A DNA stretch of 9,313 bases from Actinomycetota bacterium (lineage in GTDB: Bacteria > Actinomycetota > Actinomycetes > Mycobacteriales > Mycobacteriaceae): positions 1-9,313 of the forward strand of contig SYAA01000345.1 of assembly GCA_005789055.1 (NCBI GenBank), given 5' to 3'. The notes below the pieces were generated by a model. The model saw nothing but the letters and a program-made list of their open reading frames with translations. It was not told the origin of the DNA and made no database searches. Made by a program: the position numbers and the translations under genes. Shown here piece by piece: positions 1-6,823 of the stretch (position 1 is its first letter; each line of letters opens with the position of its first letter).

Positions 1-185
1 AGCGCGGCCAGGATGGTCGCCGTGTCCGGCCAGCGCCGGTACACGGTCGGCCTGCTCACCCCGGCCCGGCGGGCGATCTCGGCCAGCGTGACTCGTTGCA
101 CGCCGAAGTCGCGTACGCAGCTGGCCGCGGCGGTCAGTATCCGGTCGCCGACATCCAGCGACTCGTCGTTACTGATTGACAACAT
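1..185 (-). CDS. TetR-family transcriptional regulator, N-terminal part (runs off the window)
   Basis: Reading the minus strand from an ATG at 185-183 gives about 61 codons without a stop to the window edge. The residues form a TetR N-terminal DNA-binding domain: a first helix (DRILTAAASCVRDFGVQRVT) followed by the helix-turn-helix AEIARRAGVSRPTVYRRWPD, with the invariant-type Tyr-Arg-Arg-Trp of the recognition helix. The ligand-binding domain is outside the window, so the inducer cannot be guessed. The start is only 17 bp from the divergent FAD oxidase start, so the regulator probably controls itself and that operon by binding the shared gap. There is no Shine-Dalgarno sequence, which fits a leaderless transcript. 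From memory it occupies the position of M. tuberculosis Rv2250c. The family call is firm; the regulatory target is inferred from arrangement. Confidence 0.9.
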   Translation of the reverse strand, partial: MLSISNDESLDVGDRILTAAASCVRDFGVQRVTLAEIARRAGVSRPTVYRRWPDTATILAA

Positions 186-202
186 CTGTAATACTGTAAT
201 CC
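186..202. promoter_or_regulatory. Divergent promoter/operator between TetR gene and FAD-oxidase operon
   Basis: The whole gap between two divergent ATG codons is 17 bp. It contains the heptamer CTGTAAT twice (186-192 and 194-200), and an imperfect palindrome AATACTGTAAT centred on 195, whose core TAC-T-GTA is symmetric. On the plus strand TACTGT (192-197) fits the mycobacterial -10 pattern TANNNT and ends 5 bases before the ATG at 203. On the minus strand TACAGT (198-193) fits the same pattern and ends 7 bases before the ATG at 185. Both messages could therefore start at or next to their start codons. The symmetric element is also a plausible TetR operator. Sequence elements are seen; promoter and operator roles are inferred. 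Confidence 0.5.
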
Positions 203-1819
203 ATGGTCGACAGTGCTGCCGGAAATCGCCTCCTACCCCCGATGGCCTGGAACGGCTGGGGCGATCCGGAGCTGGCCAAACCGCTCTCAGCCGGTATCCG
301 CTCACTGCTCGAGCAGGCACTGGGCGTGACCGCAACCGAGATCGCCGCACCCGGCATCGACGAGGTGCGCCTATCTCCGAGTGCGTTGTCGCGGGATCAT
401 CGCGACGGGTTGGCCGCCATCGTCGGCAACGACTACCTGCACATGGGCGACCGCGAGCGGCTCCTACACGCCGGCGGTAAGTCGACGCTGGATCTGTTGC
501 AGCGCAGACAGTTTCACCAGGAGGCACCCGATGCTGTGCTTCTGCCGGGCAGTGAAGACGAGATTGTCGCCGTCCTCGCGTACTGCAGCCGGCACCGTGT
601 TGCGGTAGTGCCGTTCGGCGGTGGCACCAGCGTGGTCGGCGGACTGGATCCGCTCCGGGGTGGATTCGACGCCGTCGTCACGCTGGATCTGCGCCGCTTC
701 GACGCCCTGCACTGGCTCGACGAAATCTCCGGTGAGGCCGAACTCGGCGCCGGGGTCACCGGACCGGATGCGGAGCGACTCCTCGGCGAGCGCGGGTTCT
801 CACTGGGGCATTTCCCGCAGAGTTTCCGCTTCGCCAGCATCGGCGGTTTCGCCGCCACCCGCTCCTCCGGTCAGAACTCCGCGGGCTATGGCCGCTTCAA
901 CGACATGGTCCGCGGCATGCGGGTCATCAGCCCGGCCGGTGTTCTGGATCTGGGCCGGGCGCCCGCGTCGGCTGCTGGGCCGGACCTTCGCGAACTGTTC
1001 GCCGGATCCGAGGGCGTGTTCGGCATCATCACCCGAGTCCGGGTACGCGTTCATCCGATCCCCGAGAGCGTGCGCTACGAGGCGTGGTCGTTTCCGGACT
1101 TCACTACCGGTGCCGAGGCACTACGCACGGTGACGCAGACCGGTGCCGGCCCCACCGTGCTTCGGCTGTCAGACGAAGTCGAGACGGGAGTCAACCTGGC
1201 CACCACCGAGAGCATCGGCGAGCAGAGCATCACCGGCGGTTGCCTGGCAATCACTCTGTTCGAGGGCAGCCCCGAACACACCGCGAGCCGCCATGAGGAA
1301 ACCCGCGCGCTGCTTTTCTCCCAGGGCGGCATGTCCCTGGGCGAAGGCCCCGCGAAGGCTTGGGAGCACGGCCGTTTCAACGCCCCCTATCTGCGCGATG
1401 CGCTGTTGTCGGCCGGCGCGCTGTGCGAGACCCTGGAGACCGCTACGACGTGGTCGAATCTCGGTGTTCTCAAGGCGGCGGTGACCGAAGCCCTGACGAC
1501 GGCTCTCACCGAAAGCGGCACCGCCGCTCTGGTCATGTGCCACATTTCGCATGTGTATCCATCCGGTGCCTCGCTGTACTTCACCGTCGTCGCCGGACAA
1601 CGTGGCGACGCCGCGCAGCAGTGGAAAACCGCCAAAGCCGCGGCGGCACAGGCCATCGTCGACAACGGCGGCACGATCACTCATCACCACGCGGTCGGCG
1701 CCGATCATCGGCCGTGGATGACCGCGGAGATCGGAGATCTCGGCGTGGCGGTGCTGCGCGCGGTCAAGCAGACGCTGGACCCGGCCGGAATTCTCAATCC
1801 GGGCAAGCTCATTCCATGA
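203..1819 (+). CDS. FAD-binding oxidase, alkyldihydroxyacetonephosphate synthase-like
   Basis: This 538-residue protein has the layout of the vanillyl-alcohol-oxidase flavoprotein superfamily: a PCMH-type FAD-binding domain (about residues 105-285) followed by an FAD-oxidase C-terminal domain. The pyrophosphate-binding loop is PFGGGTSVVGG at 137-147. A second FAD-contacting stretch at 207-236 carries the SIGGFAATRSSGQ core. Near the C-terminus, HHH (494-496) in a THHHAVG context and an upstream HVYPSGASLYFT segment resemble the active-site His cluster and Tyr region of alkyl-DHAP synthase (AGPS), which swaps the acyl chain of acyl-DHAP for a fatty alcohol. Family membership is firm; the actual substrate is unknown and other hydroxyacid or lipid substrates are possible. 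The ATG at 203 suits leaderless initiation; Met14 (242), starting MAWNGWGDP, is an alternative. The stop overlaps the lipid kinase start (ATGA), so the pair is translationally coupled. It corresponds from memory to Rv2251. Confidence 0.88.
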   Translation: MVDSAAGNRLLPPMAWNGWGDPELAKPLSAGIRSLLEQALGVTATEIAAPGIDEVRLSPSALSRDHRDGLAAIVGNDYLHMGDRERLLHAGGKSTLDLLQRRQFHQEAPDAVLLPGSEDEIVAVLAYCSRHRVAVVPFGGGTSVVGGLDPLRGGFDAVVTLDLRRFDALHWLDEISGEAELGAGVTGPDAERLLGERGFSLGHFPQSFRFASIGGFAATRSSGQNSAGYGRFNDMVRGMRVISPAGVLDLGRAPASAAGPDLRELFAGSEGVFGIITRVRVRVHPIPESVRYEAWSFPDFTTGAEALRTVTQTGAGPTVLRLSDEVETGVNLATTESIGEQSITGGCLAITLFEGSPEHTASRHEETRALLFSQGGMSLGEGPAKAWEHGRFNAPYLRDALLSAGALCETLETATTWSNLGVLKAAVTEALTTALTESGTAALVMCHISHVYPSGASLYFTVVAGQRGDAAQQWKTAKAAAAQAIVDNGGTITHHHAVGADHRPWMTAEIGDLGVAVLRAVKQTLDPAGILNPGKLIP

Positions 1820-2736
1820 CCGGAATCAGCCGCGTCACGCTGCTGACCAACCCGAAGGCGGGCCACGGCAACGCCCCGCACGCGGCCGAGCGCGCCGTCG
1901 CCCGCTTCCAGGAACGTGGCGTCGACGTCACCGAGATCGTCGGCCGCGATCCCGCTCACGCCCGCGAACTGGTCGACAAAGCGCTCGCCGACGGCACCGA
2001 CGCCTTGGTGGTCGCCGGCGGCGACGGCGTCATCGCACTGGCGCTCCAGGCACTGGCACGCCGGGCTCCTGCACCCGCGGGCATTCCCCTCGGGATCATC
2101 CCCGCCGGCACCGGTAACGACCACGCCCGCGAGTACGGCATACCGGTGGGCGACCCGGCGGCGGCCGTCGACGTGATCATCGCGGGCCACACCGAAATCA
2201 TCGACCTCGGCCATATTCGGGGTGTCGACGGCACCGAGACCTGGTTCGGCACCATCGCGGCAACCGGCTTCGATTCATTGGTCAGCGACCGGGTCAATCG
2301 GATGCGCTGGCCGCACGGCAGGATGCGCTACAACCTGGCGATCGTTGCCGAGTTGTCGAAGCTGCGGTTGCTGCCGTTCCGGTTGGTGCTCGACGGTGAG
2401 CGCGAGATCGTCACCGAGCTGACTCTGGCGGCGTTCGGCAACACCCGCAGCTACGGCGGCGGCATGCTGATCTGCCCCAATGCCGACCATGCCGACGGCC
2501 TACTCGATATCACGATGATCACATCCGGCTCGCGCGGCAGGTTGATGCGGCTTTTCCCCACCGTGTTCAAAGGCACCCACGTCGATCTTGATGAGGTCAC
2601 CACCTACCGGGCCCGAACCGTCACCGTTGAATGCCCCGGCATTAACGCCTACGCCGACGGCGAATACGTCTGCCCACTTCCGGTCGAGATCTCCGCGGTA
2701 CCTGGTGCATTGATGATCCTGCGCCCCGCACCCTAA
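1816..2736 (+). CDS. Diacylglycerol kinase-family lipid kinase
   Basis: The 306-residue protein is a DgkB/YegS-type lipid kinase, which transfers phosphate from ATP to diacylglycerol or a related lipid at the inner face of the membrane. Visible motifs are the N-terminal TNPKAGHG (11-18), the nucleotide-binding GGDGV (68-72, where most relatives have GGDGT), IIPAGTGNDHA (94-104), and the C-terminal-domain FGNTRSYGGG (207-216) followed by DGLLDI (227-232), which holds conserved catalytic-region acids. Length and sequence match what I recall of M. tuberculosis Rv2252 (about 309 aa), reported to phosphorylate lipids feeding phosphatidic acid and phosphatidylinositol mannoside synthesis. The ATG at 1816 lies inside the stop of the FAD oxidase gene (ATGA, 1816-1819), so co-translation is likely. 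An in-frame open stretch reaches upstream to about 1360 but is only a shadow of the oxidase gene. No transmembrane segment is seen. Confidence 0.92.
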   Translation: MTGISRVTLLTNPKAGHGNAPHAAERAVARFQERGVDVTEIVGRDPAHARELVDKALADGTDALVVAGGDGVIALALQALARRAPAPAGIPLGIIPAGTGNDHAREYGIPVGDPAAAVDVIIAGHTEIIDLGHIRGVDGTETWFGTIAATGFDSLVSDRVNRMRWPHGRMRYNLAIVAELSKLRLLPFRLVLDGEREIVTELTLAAFGNTRSYGGGMLICPNADHADGLLDITMITSGSRGRLMRLFPTVFKGTHVDLDEVTTYRARTVTVECPGINAYADGEYVCPLPVEISAVPGALMILRPAP

Positions 2737-5204
2737 GAGTCAGCGAGAATCCGGGCTCGCGCCGGATCGTAGAACGGTGCCATCTGCAGCCGGGCCGGAA
2801 GGTCACCGCGGGGAGTGTGCACGGTGAAGGCCTGCTCGCGTAACCAGTCGCCGGTCACACCGTCATCGCGGCGCACCTGCGCCAGGCCGACCGGACCGCC
2901 GAGGCTGTATCCGTAGGCGGCAGCCCGGACGTAGCCCACCCACTTCCCGTCGGCCAGGACGGGCTCATTGCCGAACACGTCGGCGTCCGGGTCGTCCACG
3001 AGAAAGTTGACGACTCGGTCGCGCGGGGTGCCCTGGGCCTTGAACTCCAGCAGGGCGTCGCGGCCGACGAAACCACCCGGTTTGTCCCAGGCGATGGTGA
3101 ATCCGAGGCCGGCCTCGATCGGATTGTCGGTGTTGTCGATGTCCACACCGAGATCCCGGTACCCCTTCTCCAATCGCAGGCTCGACATCGCCGCCAGTCC
3201 GACCGGCCGAAACCCGAGATCATCTCCGGCGGCAACCAAATCGTCGTAGACGCCGGTGGCGTACTCGGTGGGAATGTGCAGTTCCCAGCCGAGTTCGCCG
3301 AGGTAGGTCACCCGCGCCGCCAGTACCGGCGCATAACCGACATGGATGTGCCGGGCCGACAGATATGGGAACGCCGCATTGGACAGGTCGGCGTCGGTAA
3401 GCCTCGACAGCAGAGTGCGCGACTTCGGCCCCTGCACCGATAGCAACGTTGTCGCGGACGTGGTTTCGGTGACGACGACGATCTCATCTGAGCGGGTCTC
3501 GCGACGAATCATGGGCTCGATCCGGCGGTGGATGAGGTCCGATGTCACAACGAGGAACTTCTCGTCACCGAGTCGGGTGATCGTCAGGTCGGTGGCGATA
3601 CCGCCGGCGTTGTTGAGCCATTGGGTGTACACCAGCCGTCCAATCTCACGGTCGATGACGCTGACCGAGAGTCGGTCCAGAACCCGCGCGGCGTCAGGAC
3701 CCTGCACGAGGAATTTCGCCATCAGGCTCATGTCCAGGACGCCGACGTCCTCGCGTACCGCGCGGTGCTCGCGGCCGACGATGTCGAATGATCCCTGCCG
3801 GGTGAAGTCGAGTGTGGTCTGCGGATGCGTTCCGTCGGTGTCGTACCACTCGGCGAACTCCCAGCCCACCGAGGCGTTGAAATGCCCACCGGCGGCGGCG
3901 AGTCGGTCATGGAGCACCGAGCGGCGAATGTCGCGAGCCGTGCCGGGTTTCCAGGAGGGCCACACCGCGTCGCCGAACAGCACGCCGAGCTGCTCGACGG
4001 TGCGCTCAGCGCGGAAGCGCCGCGAAGTCTCATGCGTGGCGGCCCGATCGATGGCATACCCGGTGACGTCCAGGGGTGGAACGCCGTCGACGATCCAGTG
4101 CGCCATGAGGTTGCCGATGCCACCGCCCATCAGGATGCCCAGCGAGTTCATCCCGGCCGCCACAAAGTAGCCGTCCAGTTCGGGCGCCGGACCGAGCATC
4201 GGCCGGACATCGGGGGTGAATGACTCCGGGCCGCAGAAGAAAAGCCGCACTCCGACCTCGGACAGCGATGGAATGCGCTCCAGGGCGGAGCCCAGATACG
4301 GGCCAACCCGATCCCAGTCCGGCGGCATGGTGCCAAAGGCGAAGCTGTCCGCTACGCCGTCGAGTGACCACGGTGCGCCGACCGGTTCGAACAGGCCCAC
4401 CAGCATGCCGTCGCCCTCGGGACGGTAGTAGCCGTAGCGTTCCGGATCCTCGATCACCGCGAGGTTCTTGTCCATGCCCGGCACGGCATCGGTGATCAGG
4501 TAGTAGTGCTCCGCTGCCTGCAACGGGATGCAGACGTCATTGAGCGCACCGAGTTGGCGAGCCCACATGCCGGCGGCGTTGACGACGATCTCAGTCTCGA
4601 TGCGGCCCTGGGCGGTCAGCACCGCGGTCACCCGCCCGCGTTTCGTCTCGACACCGGTGACGGTGACGCCCTCGATGACACGCGCACCCAGCGCTTTGGC
4701 GCCCTTGGCCATCGAGGTGGCGACGCCGACCGGGTCGGCCCGGCCCTCATCGGGTACATAGAACCCGGCGAGCACATCGTCGGTCTGGAGCAACGGCCAC
4801 ATGTCCTGGAGTTCGCGCGCACTGATCTCGTGCTCGGCGACGCCCATTCCGTGCATCCAGGCCGACGAACGGCGCAGCGCTTCAAGACGTTGCGGGTTGG
4901 TGGCCAGGCTGACATGGCCAACCGGATTGAACCCGGTGGAGTGGCCGGTTTCGGCCTCAAGGCGGGCATAGAGGTCACGTGAGTACCGACTGAAGAACAG
5001 CGCGGTCTCGTCGACCATCCCCGCCGAGGTGATCAGACCGGCGGCATGCCAGGTCGTACCGGCGGTCAACTCGTGCTGTTCGAGCAGGACCACATCCGTC
5101 CAACCCAGGTGTGCAAGGTGATACGCAATGCTGCATCCGGTCACTCCGCCACCGATGATGACGACGCGTGCGCGCGCAGGCAACTCCTTGCCAAGATTAC
5201 TCAC
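2733..5204 (-). CDS. FAD-dependent oxidoreductase with GcvT domains, sarcosine/dimethylglycine dehydrogenase-like
   Basis: With the chosen start this is an 823-residue two-part enzyme. The N-terminal DAO fold has the FAD-binding IIGGGVTGCSIAYHL (16-30) and TAGTTWHAAGL (47-57); His53 aligns with the histidine that binds FAD covalently in dimethylglycine and sarcosine dehydrogenases. A GPESFTPD motif lies near residue 325. A GcvT folate-binding domain spans about 470-700, including NNAGGIATDLTITR and LEKGYRD; a GcvT C-terminal barrel follows (about 730-815). The family oxidatively demethylates N-methylated amines, passing the one-carbon unit to tetrahydrofolate or releasing formaldehyde; the exact amine is unknown. 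I prefer the GTG at 5204 because AAAGG (5216-5212) lies 7 nt upstream. An in-frame GTG at 5219, overlapping the upstream stop, would add 5 residues. It is probably cotranscribed with the alpha/beta hydrolase, which ends 14 bp upstream. Confidence 0.88.
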   Translation of the reverse strand: MSNLGKELPARARVVIIGGGVTGCSIAYHLAHLGWTDVVLLEQHELTAGTTWHAAGLITSAGMVDETALFFSRYSRDLYARLEAETGHSTGFNPVGHVSLATNPQRLEALRRSSAWMHGMGVAEHEISARELQDMWPLLQTDDVLAGFYVPDEGRADPVGVATSMAKGAKALGARVIEGVTVTGVETKRGRVTAVLTAQGRIETEIVVNAAGMWARQLGALNDVCIPLQAAEHYYLITDAVPGMDKNLAVIEDPERYGYYRPEGDGMLVGLFEPVGAPWSLDGVADSFAFGTMPPDWDRVGPYLGSALERIPSLSEVGVRLFFCGPESFTPDVRPMLGPAPELDGYFVAAGMNSLGILMGGGIGNLMAHWIVDGVPPLDVTGYAIDRAATHETSRRFRAERTVEQLGVLFGDAVWPSWKPGTARDIRRSVLHDRLAAAGGHFNASVGWEFAEWYDTDGTHPQTTLDFTRQGSFDIVGREHRAVREDVGVLDMSLMAKFLVQGPDAARVLDRLSVSVIDREIGRLVYTQWLNNAGGIATDLTITRLGDEKFLVVTSDLIHRRIEPMIRRETRSDEIVVVTETTSATTLLSVQGPKSRTLLSRLTDADLSNAAFPYLSARHIHVGYAPVLAARVTYLGELGWELHIPTEYATGVYDDLVAAGDDLGFRPVGLAAMSSLRLEKGYRDLGVDIDNTDNPIEAGLGFTIAWDKPGGFVGRDALLEFKAQGTPRDRVVNFLVDDPDADVFGNEPVLADGKWVGYVRAAAYGYSLGGPVGLAQVRRDDGVTGDWLREQAFTVHTPRGDLPARLQMAPFYDPARARILADS

Positions 5205-5218
5205 CGGAATACCTTTCA

Positions 5219-6250
5219 CTAGCCCTGCTGTAGTTTGAAAACCTCACTGGCCGCTGGCAATTGAGCACGTGAGCGGTCAATGAAAACCGGTGCGTCCGCA
5301 TCTGCAGACACCGGCCCGGGTTCTGCCGGTGACGTGTCGGACAACGTTGCTCGCAGCACATGCACGAACTTCCGCGGCTGGTCGTTTTGAACGTAGTGGT
5401 TCGCCCGCGGCAGCACCCAGAACTCGTTAGCTCCAGGCTTGTTCGCGAGGTAGTTATCCCACACATGAGCCGCAACCCGCAGCGGAGCGATGGCATCGCA
5501 CAGTCCCCAGATCAAGGTGGTCTTGACCGGCAACGCGGTCAACTCCTCCAGCCACGCAGTCTCATGTTCGGCCCGCTCCACCAGATACTGGATGGTGCCG
5601 TGCAGGACCGCCATCCCGTCATTGTGCGCAAACGTTTCCGCCAACGCGGCGATCGTCGGATCATCGATGCCCCGAGGTGGCGTGAAGACGCTCCGCCCCA
5701 ATCCGGCCGCCAACATCTCCGGGGTCATGAAATTCACCGACGGCGCAGTCTGCGGATCCAGCAGCTCACGTTGGTAGTCGGTCAGATTCGACAACGGCAG
5801 AAAGATATTGCCGTTGCTGAGCACCAGGTTGGTCAACTCGAAGGGAAACTCGCCGGCCGCGCATCTGATCGCGAAACCCAATGCCACACTGTCGCCGCGA
5901 TCATGGGCCACGACCGCGCCGGACTTCGCGTGAAGTATCTCTCGGACGTAGTACCCGAGGAGTTCACTGTCGCGGCGCAGCGTGTACGCCTCGCCGACGG
6001 GTTTGTCGGAGAAGCCAAACCCCGGCAGGTCCAGCACGCACACCCGGTGGGTGGCGCTGAGTTCGCCCGCGATGTCCTGCCAGTCGATGCTGCTGGTCGG
6101 AAATCCGTGCACCATCAGCAATAGCGGCGCCTCGGGGTCGCCGAACTCGGCATGAAAGATGTTCAGACTGTCGGCATGCCGAAGTGGTTCGCTGGGGACC
6201 CACGTGAAGTGACCACCGGCCTGCAACCAGTGCCGGCCGCGCTCTGACAT
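5219..6250 (-). CDS. Alpha/beta hydrolase with aspartate nucleophile (HDxGD type)
   Basis: The 343-residue protein is an alpha/beta-hydrolase-fold enzyme. HGFP (48-51) is the oxyanion-hole loop, and DLPGFGFSDKP (74-84) is typical of the haloalkane dehalogenase/epoxide hydrolase branch. The nucleophile elbow reads AHDRGDSV (115-122), so the nucleophile is Asp117 rather than Ser, which excludes ordinary serine esterase chemistry. Asp252 (WGLCDAIAP) and His285 (ANHYVQND) are the likely acid and base. The HDxGD elbow resembles MEST-like hydrolases more than HDWGG dehalogenases. Possible activities are epoxide hydrolysis or hydrolytic dehalogenation; the substrate cannot be told. The ATG at 6250 is preceded by AGAAGGGG (6266-6259) with 8 nt spacing; the open frame extends to 6421 but that part overlaps the DUF3145 gene. 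The C-terminal 40 or so residues after the last core helix look like a low-complexity tail. Its stop lies 14 bp from the preferred start of the downstream flavoenzyme. Confidence 0.88.
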   Translation of the reverse strand: MSERGRHWLQAGGHFTWVPSEPLRHADSLNIFHAEFGDPEAPLLLMVHGFPTSSIDWQDIAGELSATHRVCVLDLPGFGFSDKPVGEAYTLRRDSELLGYYVREILHAKSGAVVAHDRGDSVALGFAIRCAAGEFPFELTNLVLSNGNIFLPLSNLTDYQRELLDPQTAPSVNFMTPEMLAAGLGRSVFTPPRGIDDPTIAALAETFAHNDGMAVLHGTIQYLVERAEHETAWLEELTALPVKTTLIWGLCDAIAPLRVAAHVWDNYLANKPGANEFWVLPRANHYVQNDQPRKFVHVLRATLSDTSPAEPGPVSADADAPVFIDRSRAQLPAASEVFKLQQG

Positions 6251-6258
6251 CGTGGCTG

Positions 6259-6266
6259 CCCCTTCT
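6259..6266 (-). promoter_or_regulatory. Ribosome binding site fixing the alpha/beta hydrolase start
   Basis: On the minus strand AGAAGGGG is followed after 8 nt (6258-6251) by the ATG at 6250. No comparable site precedes upstream in-frame start candidates, and those lie inside the DUF3145 coding sequence. Confidence 0.7.
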
Positions 6267-6286
6267 ACGGTCGGGGCCGATCGTAC

Positions 6287-6312
6287 CCGGGGAGAGCTAT
6301 CCGACTCCCCGG
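6287..6312 (-). terminator. Perfect 8-bp inverted repeat, possible terminator or attenuator
   Basis: CCGGGGAG (6287-6294) and CTCCCCGG (6305-6312) are exact inverted repeats with a 10-nt loop that contains the DUF3145 stop codon (6299-6297). The transcript from DUF3145 towards the alpha/beta hydrolase would form a GC-only-rich stem with one A-U pair per arm. No U-tract follows; terminators without U-tails have been proposed in mycobacteria. It could reduce read-through into the two inserted genes or be a chance GC-rich repeat. Confidence 0.35.
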
Positions 6313-6809
6313 CTCTGCCAACTGACCTCGCCGGCGGTGCCGCCGTCGCGATACGGCTCCAGAGCCTCGTCCCACGCCGTGCCCAGCACGGTGTCGAGCT
6401 CAGCGGCAAGGGTGTCGGCACCTTCGGACATCAGGGTGCGCAACCTCATCTCGCCGACCATGATGTCGCCGTTGGCGCTCATCGCCCCGCTCCACAGACC
6501 CAGTTGCGGCGTGTGGCAGAAACGCTGCCCGTCCACCCCCGCGCTCGGATCCTCGGTGACCTCAAAACGCAACACCGACCACGACCGCAGCGCACTGGCC
6601 AGACGCGCCCCGGTGCCCACCGGTCCCACCCAGTTGGTGACCGCGCGCAGTTGACCCGGCATGGCCGGTTGTGCGGTCCACTTCAGCTGGGCCCGGGCGT
6701 TCAGGGTCGACGACAGCGCCCACTCCACATGTGGGCACACCGCCGCGGGCGAGGCATGGAGATACACCACGCCGGTCGTCGAGTCGGCGAACTGGTTCGA
6801 CGCACGCAT
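6297..6809 (-). CDS. DUF3145 family protein, unknown function
   Basis: This 170-residue protein belongs to the actinobacterial family DUF3145. Recognisable stretches are TGVVYLHASPAAVCPHVEWAL near the N-terminus, QLRAVTNWVGPVGTGA, LRFEVTEDPSAGVDG, and TPQLGLWSGAMSANGDIMVGE, then a helical C-terminal part ending in LGTAWDEALEPYR. No enzyme motif, signal peptide or membrane segment is evident, and I do not propose a function. The ATG at 6809 is chosen because GGAGGAG (6823-6817) lies 7 nt upstream; a GTG directly before it (6812) would be only 4 nt from that site. It ends 46 bp before the alpha/beta hydrolase start. From memory it is the counterpart of M. tuberculosis Rv2256c. Its own gap upstream (109 bp) could hold a promoter. 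Confidence 0.9.
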   Translation of the reverse strand: MRASNQFADSTTGVVYLHASPAAVCPHVEWALSSTLNARAQLKWTAQPAMPGQLRAVTNWVGPVGTGARLASALRSWSVLRFEVTEDPSAGVDGQRFCHTPQLGLWSGAMSANGDIMVGEMRLRTLMSEGADTLAAELDTVLGTAWDEALEPYRDGGTAGEVSWQSRGVG

Positions 6810-6816
6810 CACGTTG

Positions 6817-6823
6817 CTCCTCC
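6817..6823 (-). promoter_or_regulatory. Strong Shine-Dalgarno of the DUF3145 gene
   Basis: GGAGGAG on the minus strand is near-perfectly complementary to the 16S rRNA 3' end and stands 7 nt before ATG 6809. It is the strongest ribosome binding site in the window and decides between the tandem GTG-ATG start codons in favour of the ATG. Confidence 0.75.

Noticed and set aside
176..181. TTGACA that looks like a -35 element for the FAD oxidase operon
   Set aside because: The spacing to the -10-like TACTGT (192-197) is only 10 bp, too short for a sigma-70-type promoter; it is also TetR coding sequence.
13..480. 155-codon plus-strand frame across the TetR gene and start of the FAD oxidase
   Set aside because: It crosses two real genes in other frames, is very Arg-rich and has no ribosome binding site or family resemblance.
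3346..4170. 274-codon open frame on the plus strand, antisense to the DAO/GcvT gene
   Set aside because: It is a GC-rich shadow frame: composition is Arg/Ser/Pro-rich with no domain, and the opposite strand carries a clear full-length enzyme.
6251..6421. N-terminal extension of the alpha/beta hydrolase frame by 57 residues
   Set aside because: It overlaps the DUF3145 coding region in another frame, is low-complexity, and a well-placed AGAAGGGG fixes the ATG at 6250.
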